From Mobilicoccus sp032100225 (GTDB taxonomy: Bacteria; Actinomycetota; Actinomycetes; Actinomycetales; Dermatophilaceae), in the NCBI GenBank assembly GCA_032100225.1, contig DAMDJY010000084.1, positions 1 to 14,961 of the forward strand: a stretch of DNA of 14,961 bases. Direction: 5' to 3'. The position numbers were made by a program, and so were the translations under genes. The notes under the pieces are model-generated. The model was not told the DNA's origin. It ran no database searches and saw only the letters and a list, made by a program, of their open reading frames with translations. Position 1 is the first letter of the stretch, and every line of letters starts with the position of its first letter. Of this stretch, positions 1-6,822 are shown piece by piece.

Positions 1-48
1 GGGTGCTCAACTTTCACCCGTCGATTACTGCCCAGTTTTCACGCGTCG
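1..48. mobile_element. Probable end of an IS21-family insertion sequence
   Basis: Two imperfect direct repeats are visible: CAACTTTCACCCGTCG at 8-23 and CAGTTTTCACGCGTCG at 33-48 (13 of 16 bases identical, 25-nt period). Multiple short repeats with a CAACTTTCACCCGTCG-like core near a TGCTCA tip are characteristic of IS21-family (istA/istB) ends in actinobacteria; this comes from memory of the family, not from a search. The transposase genes would lie to the left, outside the window. The coding-like sequence of the HNH gene begins just after the second repeat, at about 59, which suggests that the element interrupts that gene. Confidence 0.5.
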
Positions 49-136
49 TCGACATCCCGGTTATCCAGGCCACGCCACCAAGGGTGGCGCGGACAGTAAG
101 CGCATCGCGGAGGCTTTCGACGCCAACCCGGAGCCG

Positions 137-565
137 ATGTCGGCGATCGCTCGGGAGATCCGCCGGGCATGGGAGGAGGCCTCGGCCACCGGCACCGATG
201 TCGTCGGCACCACTCCCGACATTGATGAACTCGAAGGGGCACCTGAGGGCCGCGTCATCTTGGCGATCCATCACCGGCGTGAACGCGATCCCCAGCTGCG
301 GCAACGAAAGATCCAGGCCGTCATGCGAGCCCACGGGTCGCTCACCTGCGAGGTGTGTGGGTTCGATTTCGGTGCCACGTACGGCGATGTGGGCGATGGG
401 TACATCGAGGTTCACCACGTCACGCCGCTCCATGCGTCCGGGGAAACCACGACTCGTCTCGTCGATCTGGCCGTCCTCTGCTCCAACTGCCACCGCATGA
501 TCCACCGGCGGACTCCCTGGCTCACGCCCGACGAACTGCGGGAGCGGGTCAGGCGGGTCGGCTAG
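137..565 (+). CDS. HNH endonuclease, probably 5'-truncated
   Basis: This is an HNH-family (PF01844-type) DNA endonuclease domain, found in restriction-like and mobile-element nucleases. Counting from the ATG at 137 (142 codons), the zinc-binding CEVC pair is C71/C74, the catalytic HH is H93/H94 inside IEVHHVTPLH, and the second metal cluster is CSNCHRMIH (C115, N117, C118, H119, H123). All core HNH residues are present, so the domain itself looks intact. The same frame is open back to base 2 without a stop, and the codons from about 59 read like protein (GYPGHATKG, then SKRIAEAFDANPEP). The true N-terminus was therefore probably longer and was cut by the IS-type end at 1-48; ATG 137 is only the first in-frame ATG. 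The gene converges on vapC. The gap 566-708 holds only a weak stem (CTTCGG 569-574 with CCGAAG 591-596). The exact role and target are unknown. Confidence 0.8.
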   Translation: MSAIAREIRRAWEEASATGTDVVGTTPDIDELEGAPEGRVILAIHHRRERDPQLRQRKIQAVMRAHGSLTCEVCGFDFGATYGDVGDGYIEVHHVTPLHASGETTTRLVDLAVLCSNCHRMIHRRTPWLTPDELRERVRRVG

Positions 566-708
566 AAGCTTCGGTCGACGGCCCGCAGACCCGAAGAGCC
601 CCTCACTTCGGCACGGGACGCGCGGTCAGACTCGCCGGCTTCAAGTCTGTGCTCCGGGAGGGTCCAGCAGCCGCCTCACGCCCGAGCGCAACGGCGAGAG
701 CTTACGAA

Positions 709-1140
709 TCAGGCCCGAGCCCTGGGCACGACGACCTCGATCCCGAACCGCTCCATATCGCGGTCGAAGCTCACCACCCTGGCGCCGTGTTCGATGGCCA
801 GGGCGGCGATGTGGGCGTCGGTGGTCAGGTTGCCGGCGGTACCCGATTGACGCAGCAGCCCTCCCAAGACCGATAGGTGCCGCGAGGTCGGCTCGACCGT
901 CGACACCGAGGGATGGGTCGTCCAGGCCTCCACAGCGGTCAGGGCCTCGTCCGCCGAGAACGGTTGCGGAAAAACCCGAGGGTTCGTGGTGATTCCAACG
1001 AAGCCCAGCACCGCTGCCCAGGGCAAACCGAGGATCTCTCGACCGGACAGCGCCTCGGCGAGCCAACCCGTTGTGGCCGCATGGTGGATGCTGCCGCTGT
1101 GAGCTGCGTAGATCAGGATGTTGGTATCGACGACCAGCAC
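709..1140 (-). CDS. vapC: VapC-type PIN-domain ribonuclease toxin
   Basis: A 143-residue PIN-domain protein, the usual length of a VapC toxin, which cleaves RNA in a metal-dependent manner when it is not bound by its antitoxin. It opens with the diagnostic VVDTNILIYA (catalytic D5). It continues with the TNPRVF segment common to this VapC subgroup, then TTDAHIAALA (D108) and the C-terminal SFDRDMERF (D126, D128). The mid-protein glutamate seen in many PIN domains is not obvious here: the stretch is WAAVLGF. The start is GTG at 1140-1138, only 3 nt after the stop of the upstream RHH antitoxin, so the two genes form one transcription and translation unit with the antitoxin first. Transcription should be repressed by VapB or the VapBC complex at the palindrome upstream of vapB. 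Recognition of the family is confident; the RNA target cannot be inferred. Confidence 0.9.
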   Translation of the reverse strand: MLVVDTNILIYAAHSGSIHHAATTGWLAEALSGREILGLPWAAVLGFVGITTNPRVFPQPFSADEALTAVEAWTTHPSVSTVEPTSRHLSVLGGLLRQSGTAGNLTTDAHIAALAIEHGARVVSFDRDMERFGIEVVVPRARA

Positions 1141-1143
1141 GCG

Positions 1144-1398
1144 CTACCGCCCGGTGGCCAGGTCGCGGACGGTCTCATCGGCCTCCAGGTCCGCAGCGAT
1201 GAGGTTGGCGGATGTCAGATCCACCGTCGCCGACCCGAGATCCCGCGCGGGGATCCGCAACGGTCGCGGTTCAGCGCCTCCGCCGAGCTGTCTCCGGAGT
1301 GAGTCGTTCACTGCCTCCTTGAAGCGGATGTTGCGCGCTCGCATCTCGCGTTCGACGAGCACTGCCACGTCTGGGTCGAGGGTGATGGTCGTGCGCAT
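1144..1398 (-). CDS. vapB: VapB-type ribbon-helix-helix antitoxin
   Basis: An 84-residue protein starting MRTTITLDPDVAVLVEREMR, the classic ribbon-helix-helix N-terminus: a beta strand of alternating residues (RTTITL), then two helices to about residue 38. The C-terminal half (from PRPLRIPARDLG to LEADETVRDLATGR) is acidic and probably unstructured, as expected for the part that wraps the PIN toxin. It precedes vapC by 3 nt in the usual antitoxin-toxin order. The ATG at 1398 has no Shine-Dalgarno sequence, but a TACGAT -10-like box lies at 1410-1405 on this strand. That would place transcription start at or next to the A of the ATG, so the message may be leaderless. It is expected to neutralise VapC and autorepress through the palindrome at 1421-1453. 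Confidence 0.88.
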   Translation of the reverse strand: MRTTITLDPDVAVLVEREMRARNIRFKEAVNDSLRRQLGGGAEPRPLRIPARDLGSATVDLTSANLIAADLEADETVRDLATGR

Positions 1399-1404
1399 GG
1401 GCCA

Positions 1405-1453
1405 ATCGTACTTCAGGATGCATCACTGCATCAGTCTCGGTGATGCAGTGATG
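1405..1453 (-). promoter_or_regulatory. vapBC promoter with palindromic operator
   Basis: A perfect 13-bp inverted repeat is present: CATCACTGCATCA at 1421-1433 and TGATGCAGTGATG at 1441-1453, with a 7-nt spacer. On the minus strand it covers the expected -35 region (TGATGC at 1433-1428), 17 nt upstream of a TACGAT -10 box (1410-1405). The -10 ends 6 nt before the vapB ATG. A dyad of this kind just upstream of an RHH antitoxin is the standard VapB operator layout. It could form a hairpin, but there is no T-run on either side and no gene end nearby, so an operator is favoured over a terminator. Confidence 0.7.
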
Positions 1454-1734
1454 TTCAACCTCCGGCCGGATCCACGAAGACCCGTCGTGCACTCAGAGCG
1501 GGTGCTCCTGCTACCTGATGGCGCCTTACCGCGCCCGGTGGAACGCCGCCCAGATCTCGGGCCCGGCGCCGCCTCGACGGCACGCCTCAGGCTCGCGATC
1601 ACGACCTCGTCACTCACACGATCAGGCTAGGTGCGGTAGGTGAGGGGAATGTGACGCGATGGTGGACATGTCCCGGGTCGACGGCCTGGGCACAGCGGTT
1701 CCATCGAAGGTGGGGCTGCGATTCGCCGCGCGAC

Positions 1735-3057
1735 ACAGGGTGCGAGGCGACCCGCGCCGGCCATCGCATCTGTCAGCCCTGAGCGACGGCAATGCCTACC
1801 TACGAGTCGGTGATCAGAGCCACAGGTTCAACGCACTGCAGCACCGGGAACTGGTCTTCGACCGGGGCGGTTCTCCCTACGGAGTTCGACCGATTTCGCT
1901 CTCTGTGCCGGGATGCACGGGGTGACGACGTCCTTGCCGACCTCGACGACAAGGAGATCTGTCGAGCGCTGCGTGTCATCGATCAGTCCACAGGGCGCCT
2001 CACCATCGGCGCCCTCCTCATGTTCGGGACCGCAGCTGCTCTCGAACGGTGGATTCCCACTGCCGAGGTCCAGTTCCAAGTTCGTACCGAAGACGACTCC
2101 TTGACCCGCAATGTCGCAGAGAGACTGCCGCTCTTCGCTGCCTTCGAATGGTTGGTCGAACGGGTCGACGCCGTGAACGACGAAACAGAGGTCATGGTTG
2201 GCCTCATGCGCGTCGGACTGCGACGGATCCCGGACGAGGTTGCCCGCGAGGCCGTTGCCAACGCTCTCGTGCACCGGGACTACACAGAGATGGGATCGGT
2301 TCGCGTGACGGTGGCCCCGAGCACCGTCAGCGTCGTGAGCCCCGGGCCGTTCCCCCGCGGGGTGACCCTGACCAACCTGCTCGACACGTCGGTGCCGCGC
2401 AGCCCAGCGATCGCCGACGCGTTCCGTCGTGCAGGACTCGTCGACCGGGCAGGGCGTGGCATCAGCAAGATGTTCCGTGCCCAGCTCCTCGCCGGCCGCG
2501 ACGTCCCGGACTATTCCCGCTCCGGCGGGACAACCGTCACGGTCGACATCCCCACCTCCACATCGGACATCGACATGGTGCGCTTCGTCGTGAACTACGA
2601 AAACGGCCGCGCCCGCACCTTGCCGCTCCTCGAAGTGGGTATTCTCCACACGCTCCGGCACGGAGGTCGCCTGCGGGCGAGCGAGATTGCCGAGCGGGTG
2701 TCATCCAGCTCAACGGCGGTGGGTGGCGCCCTGACACGCCTGGTCGAACGTGGCCTTGCCGAGCAGGTGGACTCCGGACGCACCCGCGCATATACGCTCG
2801 GCCCGGGGTTCTACGCGGCAGCCGACGACCGCAACGCCTACGTTCATGTGCGCTCTACGGATCCCCTGCAGCAGAAGCAGATGATCCTTCAGTACGTCGA
2901 CGCCTACGGCCGCATCACGCGGGGGCAGGTCATGACGTTGTGCTCCGTAGGCGTCACGCAGGCACGGTCGCTCTTGAAACAGTTAGTCGATACCGGCGAC
3001 CTCACCCTTGTCGGCGAGCGCCGCGCGGCGCACTACGTCCGGCCCAGCTACAGCTAG
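1735..3057 (+). pseudogene. Schlafen-type (AlbA_2 / HATPase_c_4) ATP-binding protein, N-terminally truncated and frameshifted
   Basis: The main reading frame (ATG 1792 to stop 3057, 421 codons) encodes the C-terminal part of the family often annotated as ATP-binding or RecG-like transcriptional regulator. It has an ATPase-like domain (REAVANALVHRDYTEMG, VSPGPFPRGV, DRAGRGISKMF) and a C-terminal winged helix (HGGRLRASEIAERVSSSSTA, then LVERGLAEQVD). The first ~30 residues of that frame are not protein-like. The end of the AlbA_2 domain (NAYLRVGDQSHRF, HRELVFDRGGSPY, 1791-1880) lies in another frame. Removing one G at 1881/1882 joins the two as ...GGSPY-EFDRF. The rest of AlbA_2 is missing, so the 5' limit is approximate. 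A truncated product from 1792 is possible but would lack the nucleic-acid-binding AlbA_2 core. An intact relative lies at 11352-13100. Confidence 0.75.
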
Positions 3058-3106
3058 GCGGTACGCAGGTTCGGGCCCGCAACGAGCGGTTCATCGAAGG
3101 GGTCAG
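3054..3106 (+). pseudogene. Scrap of a TerB-like/exonuclease gene
   Basis: In the frame offset from the preceding gene, this stretch encodes LGGTQVRARNERFIEGVR. That closely matches LGGMQVRALNEQFLEGLR in the intact exonuclease (nucleotides 6364-6416). By my alignment 42 of 53 bases agree, without gaps. It is a ~50-bp remnant of the TerB-like region of a second, diverged copy of that gene, joined to an ABC-transporter fragment. The stop codon of the preceding Schlafen-type frame (TAG, 3055-3057) falls inside the match. Confidence 0.6.
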
Positions 3107-3123
3107 ATGTTTCGCTTGCATCC

Positions 3124-3837
3124 CACCTGATCATGGATGCGGAAAGTCGTCCGTCGCGCGAGTCGTTGCAGGCCTCACCCCTGCCAGCGAAGGGGAGGTG
3201 ACGTTCCATGGCGCGCCTGTCCTGCCGCTGCGGAACCGGCCACGCCCCCTGGAGCAGACCAGGATCCAGATGGTCTTCCAGGATCCCAACTCATCCCTCA
3301 ACCCCCGAAGGCGTGTCGGAGACCAAATTCGCGACGGCCTGGCCGTCTCTCGACGTCGGGGACTGGACATCACCGATACACCCGAGAGCCTCCTCGAACA
3401 GGTGGACCTCCCGGCCAACATCGCCCGCAAATACCCGCACCAGCTCTCCGGTGGACAGAAACAGAGAATCGCCACCGCGCGGGCACTCGCGGCCAGGCCA
3501 GACCTCCTCGTCGCAGACGAACCCATTTCGGCGCTGGACGCCTCGACCCAGGCCCGCGTCGCCACCCTGATGCGCAATCTGTGCCGCGACTTCGGAGTCG
3601 GTCTGCTGTTCATCTCTCACGACCTGTCCGTCGTGCGGATCGTCGCCGACCGCCTCCTGGTGATGTACAAAGGGCCACATCGTCGAAAGTGGACCGACAG
3701 CCGACGTATGGGCCTCACCCCGGCACGCCTACACGCAAGCCCTCCTCGGCGCCATCCCCATCGCAGACGGCACCGGACGCCTACCTGTCGCCGCCCCTGA
3801 CGACGCGGACTTCACAGGTGAACCGTTTCACCACTGA
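3124..3837 (+). pseudogene. Oligopeptide ABC transporter ATPase (OppF/DppF type), 5'-truncated and frameshifted
   Basis: The fragment encodes most of an OppF/DppF-like ATPase that would power peptide import at the membrane. Visible are the tail of the Walker A loop (HGCGKSSVARVVAGL), the Q-loop (QMVFQDPNSSLNPRR), the signature LSGGQKQRIATARAL, Walker B (DLLVADEPISALD) and the H-loop (LLFISHDLSVVR). Everything before Walker A is missing, and the sequence starts abruptly after unrelated coding-like DNA. At 3675/3676 one extra C breaks the frame after LLVMYKG. Skipping it restores HIVESGPTADVWASPRHAYT and QALLGAIPIADGTGR (the usual oligo_HPY tail), with a stop at 3835-3837. No permease or binding-protein genes are adjacent. 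The gene cannot make a working ATPase as written. Confidence 0.85.
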
Positions 3838-4124
3838 GATCGGTGACGACGGGTCATCGCCGCGTCCCGAGGTGCACGGTCGGACCATGCGCCGACGCCG
3901 TCACCATGGCCAGCCAGGTCGAGCCCTCGAGTGCCTCGACCACATCTACTCGCCGACCGTCGAGGTGGACGACGAGCGCCCCCTGGCTGGCCTCACTTGG
4001 GTTGAGTGAGGCCACAGTGAGTGAGTGGCTCCAGATGACGCTCAGTGGCCGCCCCTCAGCGAAGTTCACTGCACGTCAGTGATGGCGCTGCCGTCAGCCA
4101 CCGACGAGGGGGCGAGGCTCCTGC
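3838..4124. other. Non-coding stretch between a pseudogene and the HhH-like gene
   Basis: I see no convincing gene here. A 71-codon minus-strand frame (4069-3854) contains LVVHLDGRRVDVVEALEGST, which reads somewhat like protein, but I do not recognise it and it has no evident ribosome binding site. The one clear structure is the 10-bp inverted repeat at 3988-4014. The stretch lies downstream of both flanking genes (convergent), where a terminator would be expected. Confidence 0.4.
3988..4014. repeat. Inverted repeat with TGGCCTCACT stem (copy 1)
   Basis: TGGCCTCACT at 3988-3997 pairs perfectly with AGTGAGGCCA at 4005-4014 around the loop TGGGTTG. The same stem recurs at 9691-9719 with a different loop. 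It sits about 110 bp past the stop of the minus-strand HhH-like gene. It could act as a bidirectional terminator, although there is no T-run, or it could be a small dispersed palindromic repeat. Confidence 0.6.
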
Positions 4125-4796
4125 TCAGCCACGCTCAGGGAGTGCCCCCTTCGCCCGCCAGATGACGTGTTCGTAGGTAGTGAGATCGACCCCGTGGCCG
4201 TCGGCCTCGTGTGCAGCGACGACGAGATCGTGGACGGTCCGGGCATCGCTCACTGGCGCCTGCCCGGCTGCTTCGAGAGCAGCGTTGACGAAGCGTTGCA
4301 CCATCCGGTCCGCCTTCACGCCTTCTGTGCCGAGGAGCATGGCGAAGTACTCGGCGGTCACCCATCCCAGACCGTGGACGCTGGTGTGGGCGCTCTTGAC
4401 CGCCTGCGCGTCCGCCTTGCGGGCATCTTCTGCAATGCGGACCTGCGGGGCCAGGGAGAGCGGTGCCCGCGCGGCGTCCTGGACGCACGCGGCCTGGTAT
4501 CGCCGAGCTGTCTTGGTGTTGCCCATCAGCCGGCGCAACTCGCGCTCGTCCATGGCGGCGAGGGCTTCTAGGTCGTTGGTCACTTCTGGGTGCTCTGCGC
4601 GAAGTGTTCGCAGGCGAGGCTCGACGGTGGTGGCGTAGCACGCACGGATCGAGAAGACCGCGTCGACCAATGCGGTGCCGACCTCGTTCTTCCATCCACC
4701 GGGGTAGGCGGCGAACTCTGCGGGCTGCATCTGCCCCACCGCCCTGACCACTGCGTCGACGGCATCCTGCTGGAAGCGGATGCCCCTGCTCTTCAT
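4125..4796 (-). CDS. HhH-GPD-like protein (putative DNA-glycosylase fold)
   Basis: A 223-residue protein starting MKSRGIRFQQDAVDAVVRAV. The best-defined segment is HGLGWVTAEYFAMLLGTEGV followed by KADRMVQRFV (residues 141-170). This resembles the helix-hairpin-helix plus following helix of HhH-GPD base-excision glycosylases (G-x-G-x(3)-A-x-Y-F, then an aspartate, D163, at the catalytic position). The N-terminal half is helical with FAAYPGGWKNEVGTALVDAV. By memory, close relatives occur in actinobacteria as hypothetical or mis-named heme-peroxidase proteins; glycosylase activity is inference only. The frame is open upstream to 4961, but that extension reads like non-coding GC-rich DNA. ATG 4796 is chosen because the following residues are family-like, although no good Shine-Dalgarno precedes it. 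It diverges from the exonuclease gene. A decayed copy of its 3' end lies at 9448-9574. Confidence 0.7.
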   Translation of the reverse strand: MKSRGIRFQQDAVDAVVRAVGQMQPAEFAAYPGGWKNEVGTALVDAVFSIRACYATTVEPRLRTLRAEHPEVTNDLEALAAMDERELRRLMGNTKTARRYQAACVQDAARAPLSLAPQVRIAEDARKADAQAVKSAHTSVHGLGWVTAEYFAMLLGTEGVKADRMVQRFVNAALEAAGQAPVSDARTVHDLVVAAHEADGHGVDLTTYEHVIWRAKGALPERG

Positions 4797-5133
4797 GTGA
4801 GTTCGATCGGCGCATCGGGTGGAAACCCTCTGGCAACTCTTCCGACGGGAGAGTGAGGTGGGGCGCCGGTGGCTGCGGCCGGCCGGACCCAGGGCGCCCT
4901 GCCCGGGAATCCCCCCCCCGGCGCGTGCCGCCCACGCCCTGGCCTGAGTGGTCGAGGGCAACGTGGCGGGCTTCGACCTGGATGCGAAGGGGACCTTCGG
5001 GTCTAGTTCCTCGGCTCGTGGGTGCGCGACGATTCACTGGGGAGGGTTGCGGCGCAAGGGTGTCCGTCCTGTCGGGGCGGTGTCGCCCTCTGGCCGCAGC
5101 CGGTACGACGGGTGTGGACGAAGGGGAGTAGCG
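4797..5133. other. Divergent intergenic region between the HhH-like and exonuclease genes
   Basis: This stretch holds no gene I can support; the open frame 4948-5133 ahead of the exonuclease reads as low-complexity non-coding DNA. It should contain divergent promoters, but I could not pick a clear -35/-10 pair. It has a run of nine C at 4911-4919 and a small hairpin (CGAAGG 4985-4990, loop GGA, CCTTCG 4994-4999). The ribosome binding site AAGGGGA at 5121-5127 lies at its right end. Confidence 0.5.
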
Positions 5134-6723
5134 GTGGGCAAGGTGCTGGCGTGGGTGGGGATTGTGCTGACTCTGCCGACTGTTGTCCTGTTCGGAATCG
5201 CGACCCTGACGTTGCTGGCCCAGGGCGACATCGGGGCAGCCGTGGTCGGCGTGATCATGACGGCCCTCGTCGGAGCCGTCACCTGGTGGTGCGTGCGCGT
5301 CATCAAGAGTCGCCGAGGGGCACGCGCGAGAACCGCCGTGCCTGGGCCATCGACTCCTTCCATCCCCACCCCGGCACCTGTTCACCGGGACGAGCCGACC
5401 CCTGCTCGACCTGAGGGTCCGATCTCGGCGCCCGCGTCTCTTGACCGGGAGGCCGAGCAGCGCGTCGAGCCCTCGCCACCAGCGGAGCCCATCCGCACCG
5501 CACCCCGAGTTCCGGCACGACGGCCGGCCGCTCGGCGCCGGAGCGGGCGCCCAGGGTTGTCTCTCGCCTATGCGGAGACCGGCGGGTCGGAAGCGCACGA
5601 TGGTCCTTTTGCGGTGGTCGACGTCGAGACGACGGGTTTCTCGGCGACGGGCGACGACCGAGTGGTCGAGGTGGCGGTGGTCCGCGTCGACGGTCGTGGC
5701 CAGATCGAGGACGAATGGGCCACGCTGGTCAACCCGGGGCGGGACACCGGGCCCGTGTTCGTCCACCACATCAGTAACGACGCCGTCGCTGACGCACCGT
5801 CTTTCGCCGATGTCGCCGACGACCTCCTCGCGCGCCTCAGCGGTGCCGTCGTGGTGGCGCACAATGCGACGTTCGACGAGTCCTTCCTCCGGGCCGAGCT
5901 CGCACGCGCCGGGTACAGCGGCCTCGAAGCGCCGGGCCTCTGCTCACTGTGGCTGAGCCGGAGGACACTTCAAGCGCCCAACTACAAGCTGGGGACGCTC
6001 GGGAAGCTCCACGACGTCGCTTCGATCGACGCCCACTCTGCGCTGGGCGATGCCCGGACCGTCGCGCGGCTCATGCCGATCATGTTGGACAAGACAGCGT
6101 CACCGTTGAGCTACGGTTGTCGCCCGTACGCGCACCAGCGGACCGGCTCCACGGCCGCGCGCATCGTGACTCGGGCCTCATCTCTGCGCAAGGGGGAGGT
6201 CGGCTGGATGAACAACCTCGTTGATCGCCTCCCGCTCACCGCGAACGAGATCAGTGATGACGTCGCACATCGATACCTCGAGGCGATGGCGCATGCGCTG
6301 TCTGATGGACGGATCACCGGCGACGAGGCCAAGGAACTGGCTCGCATCGCCGGTCGAGCGGGACTGGGCGGCATGCAGGTTCGGGCGCTCAACGAGCAGT
6401 TCCTCGAGGGCCTCCGCGAGGCCGCGTTCGAGGACGACGTTTTGACGCCTCAGGAACTGACGCAACTGCAACGGGCCTCGACAGCCCTCGGGGTCGACGG
6501 CTACTTCGACGACCTTGTCGTGCCGGTGACAACCGTGCCCGTGCGGTCCGAACCGGCGGTGGACGGTCTGCGCGCTGCGTCAGACCCCGACAGCGACCCT
6601 GCTGAACCTGCTGTGGGCGGCCCCGTGACGAGCGACGCAGTGGCGACGAAGCGCGTGCGTCGATGCGGCTACTGCCGCCAGCCCGGGCACTACCGCACCA
6701 CCTGCCCCGAGCTGGTGAGCTGA
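5134..6723 (+). CDS. Membrane-anchored DEDDh (DnaQ-like) exonuclease with TerB-like region and C-terminal zinc knuckle
   Basis: A 529-residue multidomain protein. The start GTG at 5134 is chosen because AAGGGGA (5121-5127) precedes it by 6 nt and the next residues form a membrane segment. Residues ~5-28 and ~33-53 are two hydrophobic helices followed by basic residues (KSRRGARAR), then a Pro/Ala/Arg-rich linker to ~150. The exonuclease domain carries all DEDDh residues: D163 and E165 in VVDVETTGF, D248 in AHNATFDESF, H301 and D306 in DAHSALGDARTV. This is the 3'-5' exonuclease fold of DNA polymerase III epsilon and of RNases. Residues ~366-455 form a helical TerB-like region (ALSDGRITGDEAKELARIAG). 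The tail has a CCHC zinc knuckle, CGYCRQPGHYRTTC (C511, C514, H519, C524), normally an RNA or single-strand DNA binder. The overall role is unknown; nucleic-acid processing at the membrane is inference. Confidence 0.88.
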   Translation: MGKVLAWVGIVLTLPTVVLFGIATLTLLAQGDIGAAVVGVIMTALVGAVTWWCVRVIKSRRGARARTAVPGPSTPSIPTPAPVHRDEPTPARPEGPISAPASLDREAEQRVEPSPPAEPIRTAPRVPARRPAARRRSGRPGLSLAYAETGGSEAHDGPFAVVDVETTGFSATGDDRVVEVAVVRVDGRGQIEDEWATLVNPGRDTGPVFVHHISNDAVADAPSFADVADDLLARLSGAVVVAHNATFDESFLRAELARAGYSGLEAPGLCSLWLSRRTLQAPNYKLGTLGKLHDVASIDAHSALGDARTVARLMPIMLDKTASPLSYGCRPYAHQRTGSTAARIVTRASSLRKGEVGWMNNLVDRLPLTANEISDDVAHRYLEAMAHALSDGRITGDEAKELARIAGRAGLGGMQVRALNEQFLEGLREAAFEDDVLTPQELTQLQRASTALGVDGYFDDLVVPVTTVPVRSEPAVDGLRAASDPDSDPAEPAVGGPVTSDAVATKRVRRCGYCRQPGHYRTTCPELVS

Positions 6724-6787
6724 TCACGCTCCACGGCGTCGAGGGTCACGACGTGCTGGGCCTCGTCATGTTGTGTACTCCCGTGTG

Positions 6788-6816
6788 GTGACTCGTGAAA
6801 GCAGGTGTCATACAAT
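6788..6816 (+). promoter_or_regulatory. Promoter for the abi leader RNA and gene
   Basis: GTGACT (6788-6793), a 17-nt spacer and TACAAT (6811-6816) give a good sigma70-type -35/-10 pair. Transcription would start near 6823, just before the structured leader. This is the clearest vegetative promoter in the window. Confidence 0.65.
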
Positions 6817-6822
6817 CGAGTC

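Noticed and set aside
1423..1617. Minus-strand 64-codon frame beginning MSDEVVIASLRRAVEAAPGP
   Set aside because: The first 20 residues resemble the start of AAA-type ATPases with TPR-like N-termini, but the rest is Arg/Ser-rich non-coding-like sequence and the frame ends in the vapB palindrome. At most it is a tiny remnant.
2049..3106. Long plus-strand frame overlapping the Schlafen remnant and continuing into the ABC fragment
   Set aside because: Before about 3054 it is an Arg/Pro-rich out-of-frame shadow. Only its 3' part is meaningful and is annotated separately.
3854..4069. Minus-strand 71-codon frame with LVVHLDGRRVDVVEALEGST
   Set aside because: Slightly protein-like, but no family is recognised, there is no ribosome binding site, and it overlaps the palindrome at 3988-4014.
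4911..4919. Run of nine C, possible phase-variable tract
   Set aside because: It lies in non-coding DNA and not at a usable distance from a defined promoter. It is more likely a composition effect or a sequencing-sensitive run.
4135..5862. 575-codon minus-strand open frame over the exonuclease gene
   Set aside because: It is a GC-rich antisense shadow of the exonuclease: Arg/Gly/His-rich with no domain, while the plus strand has complete catalytic motifs.
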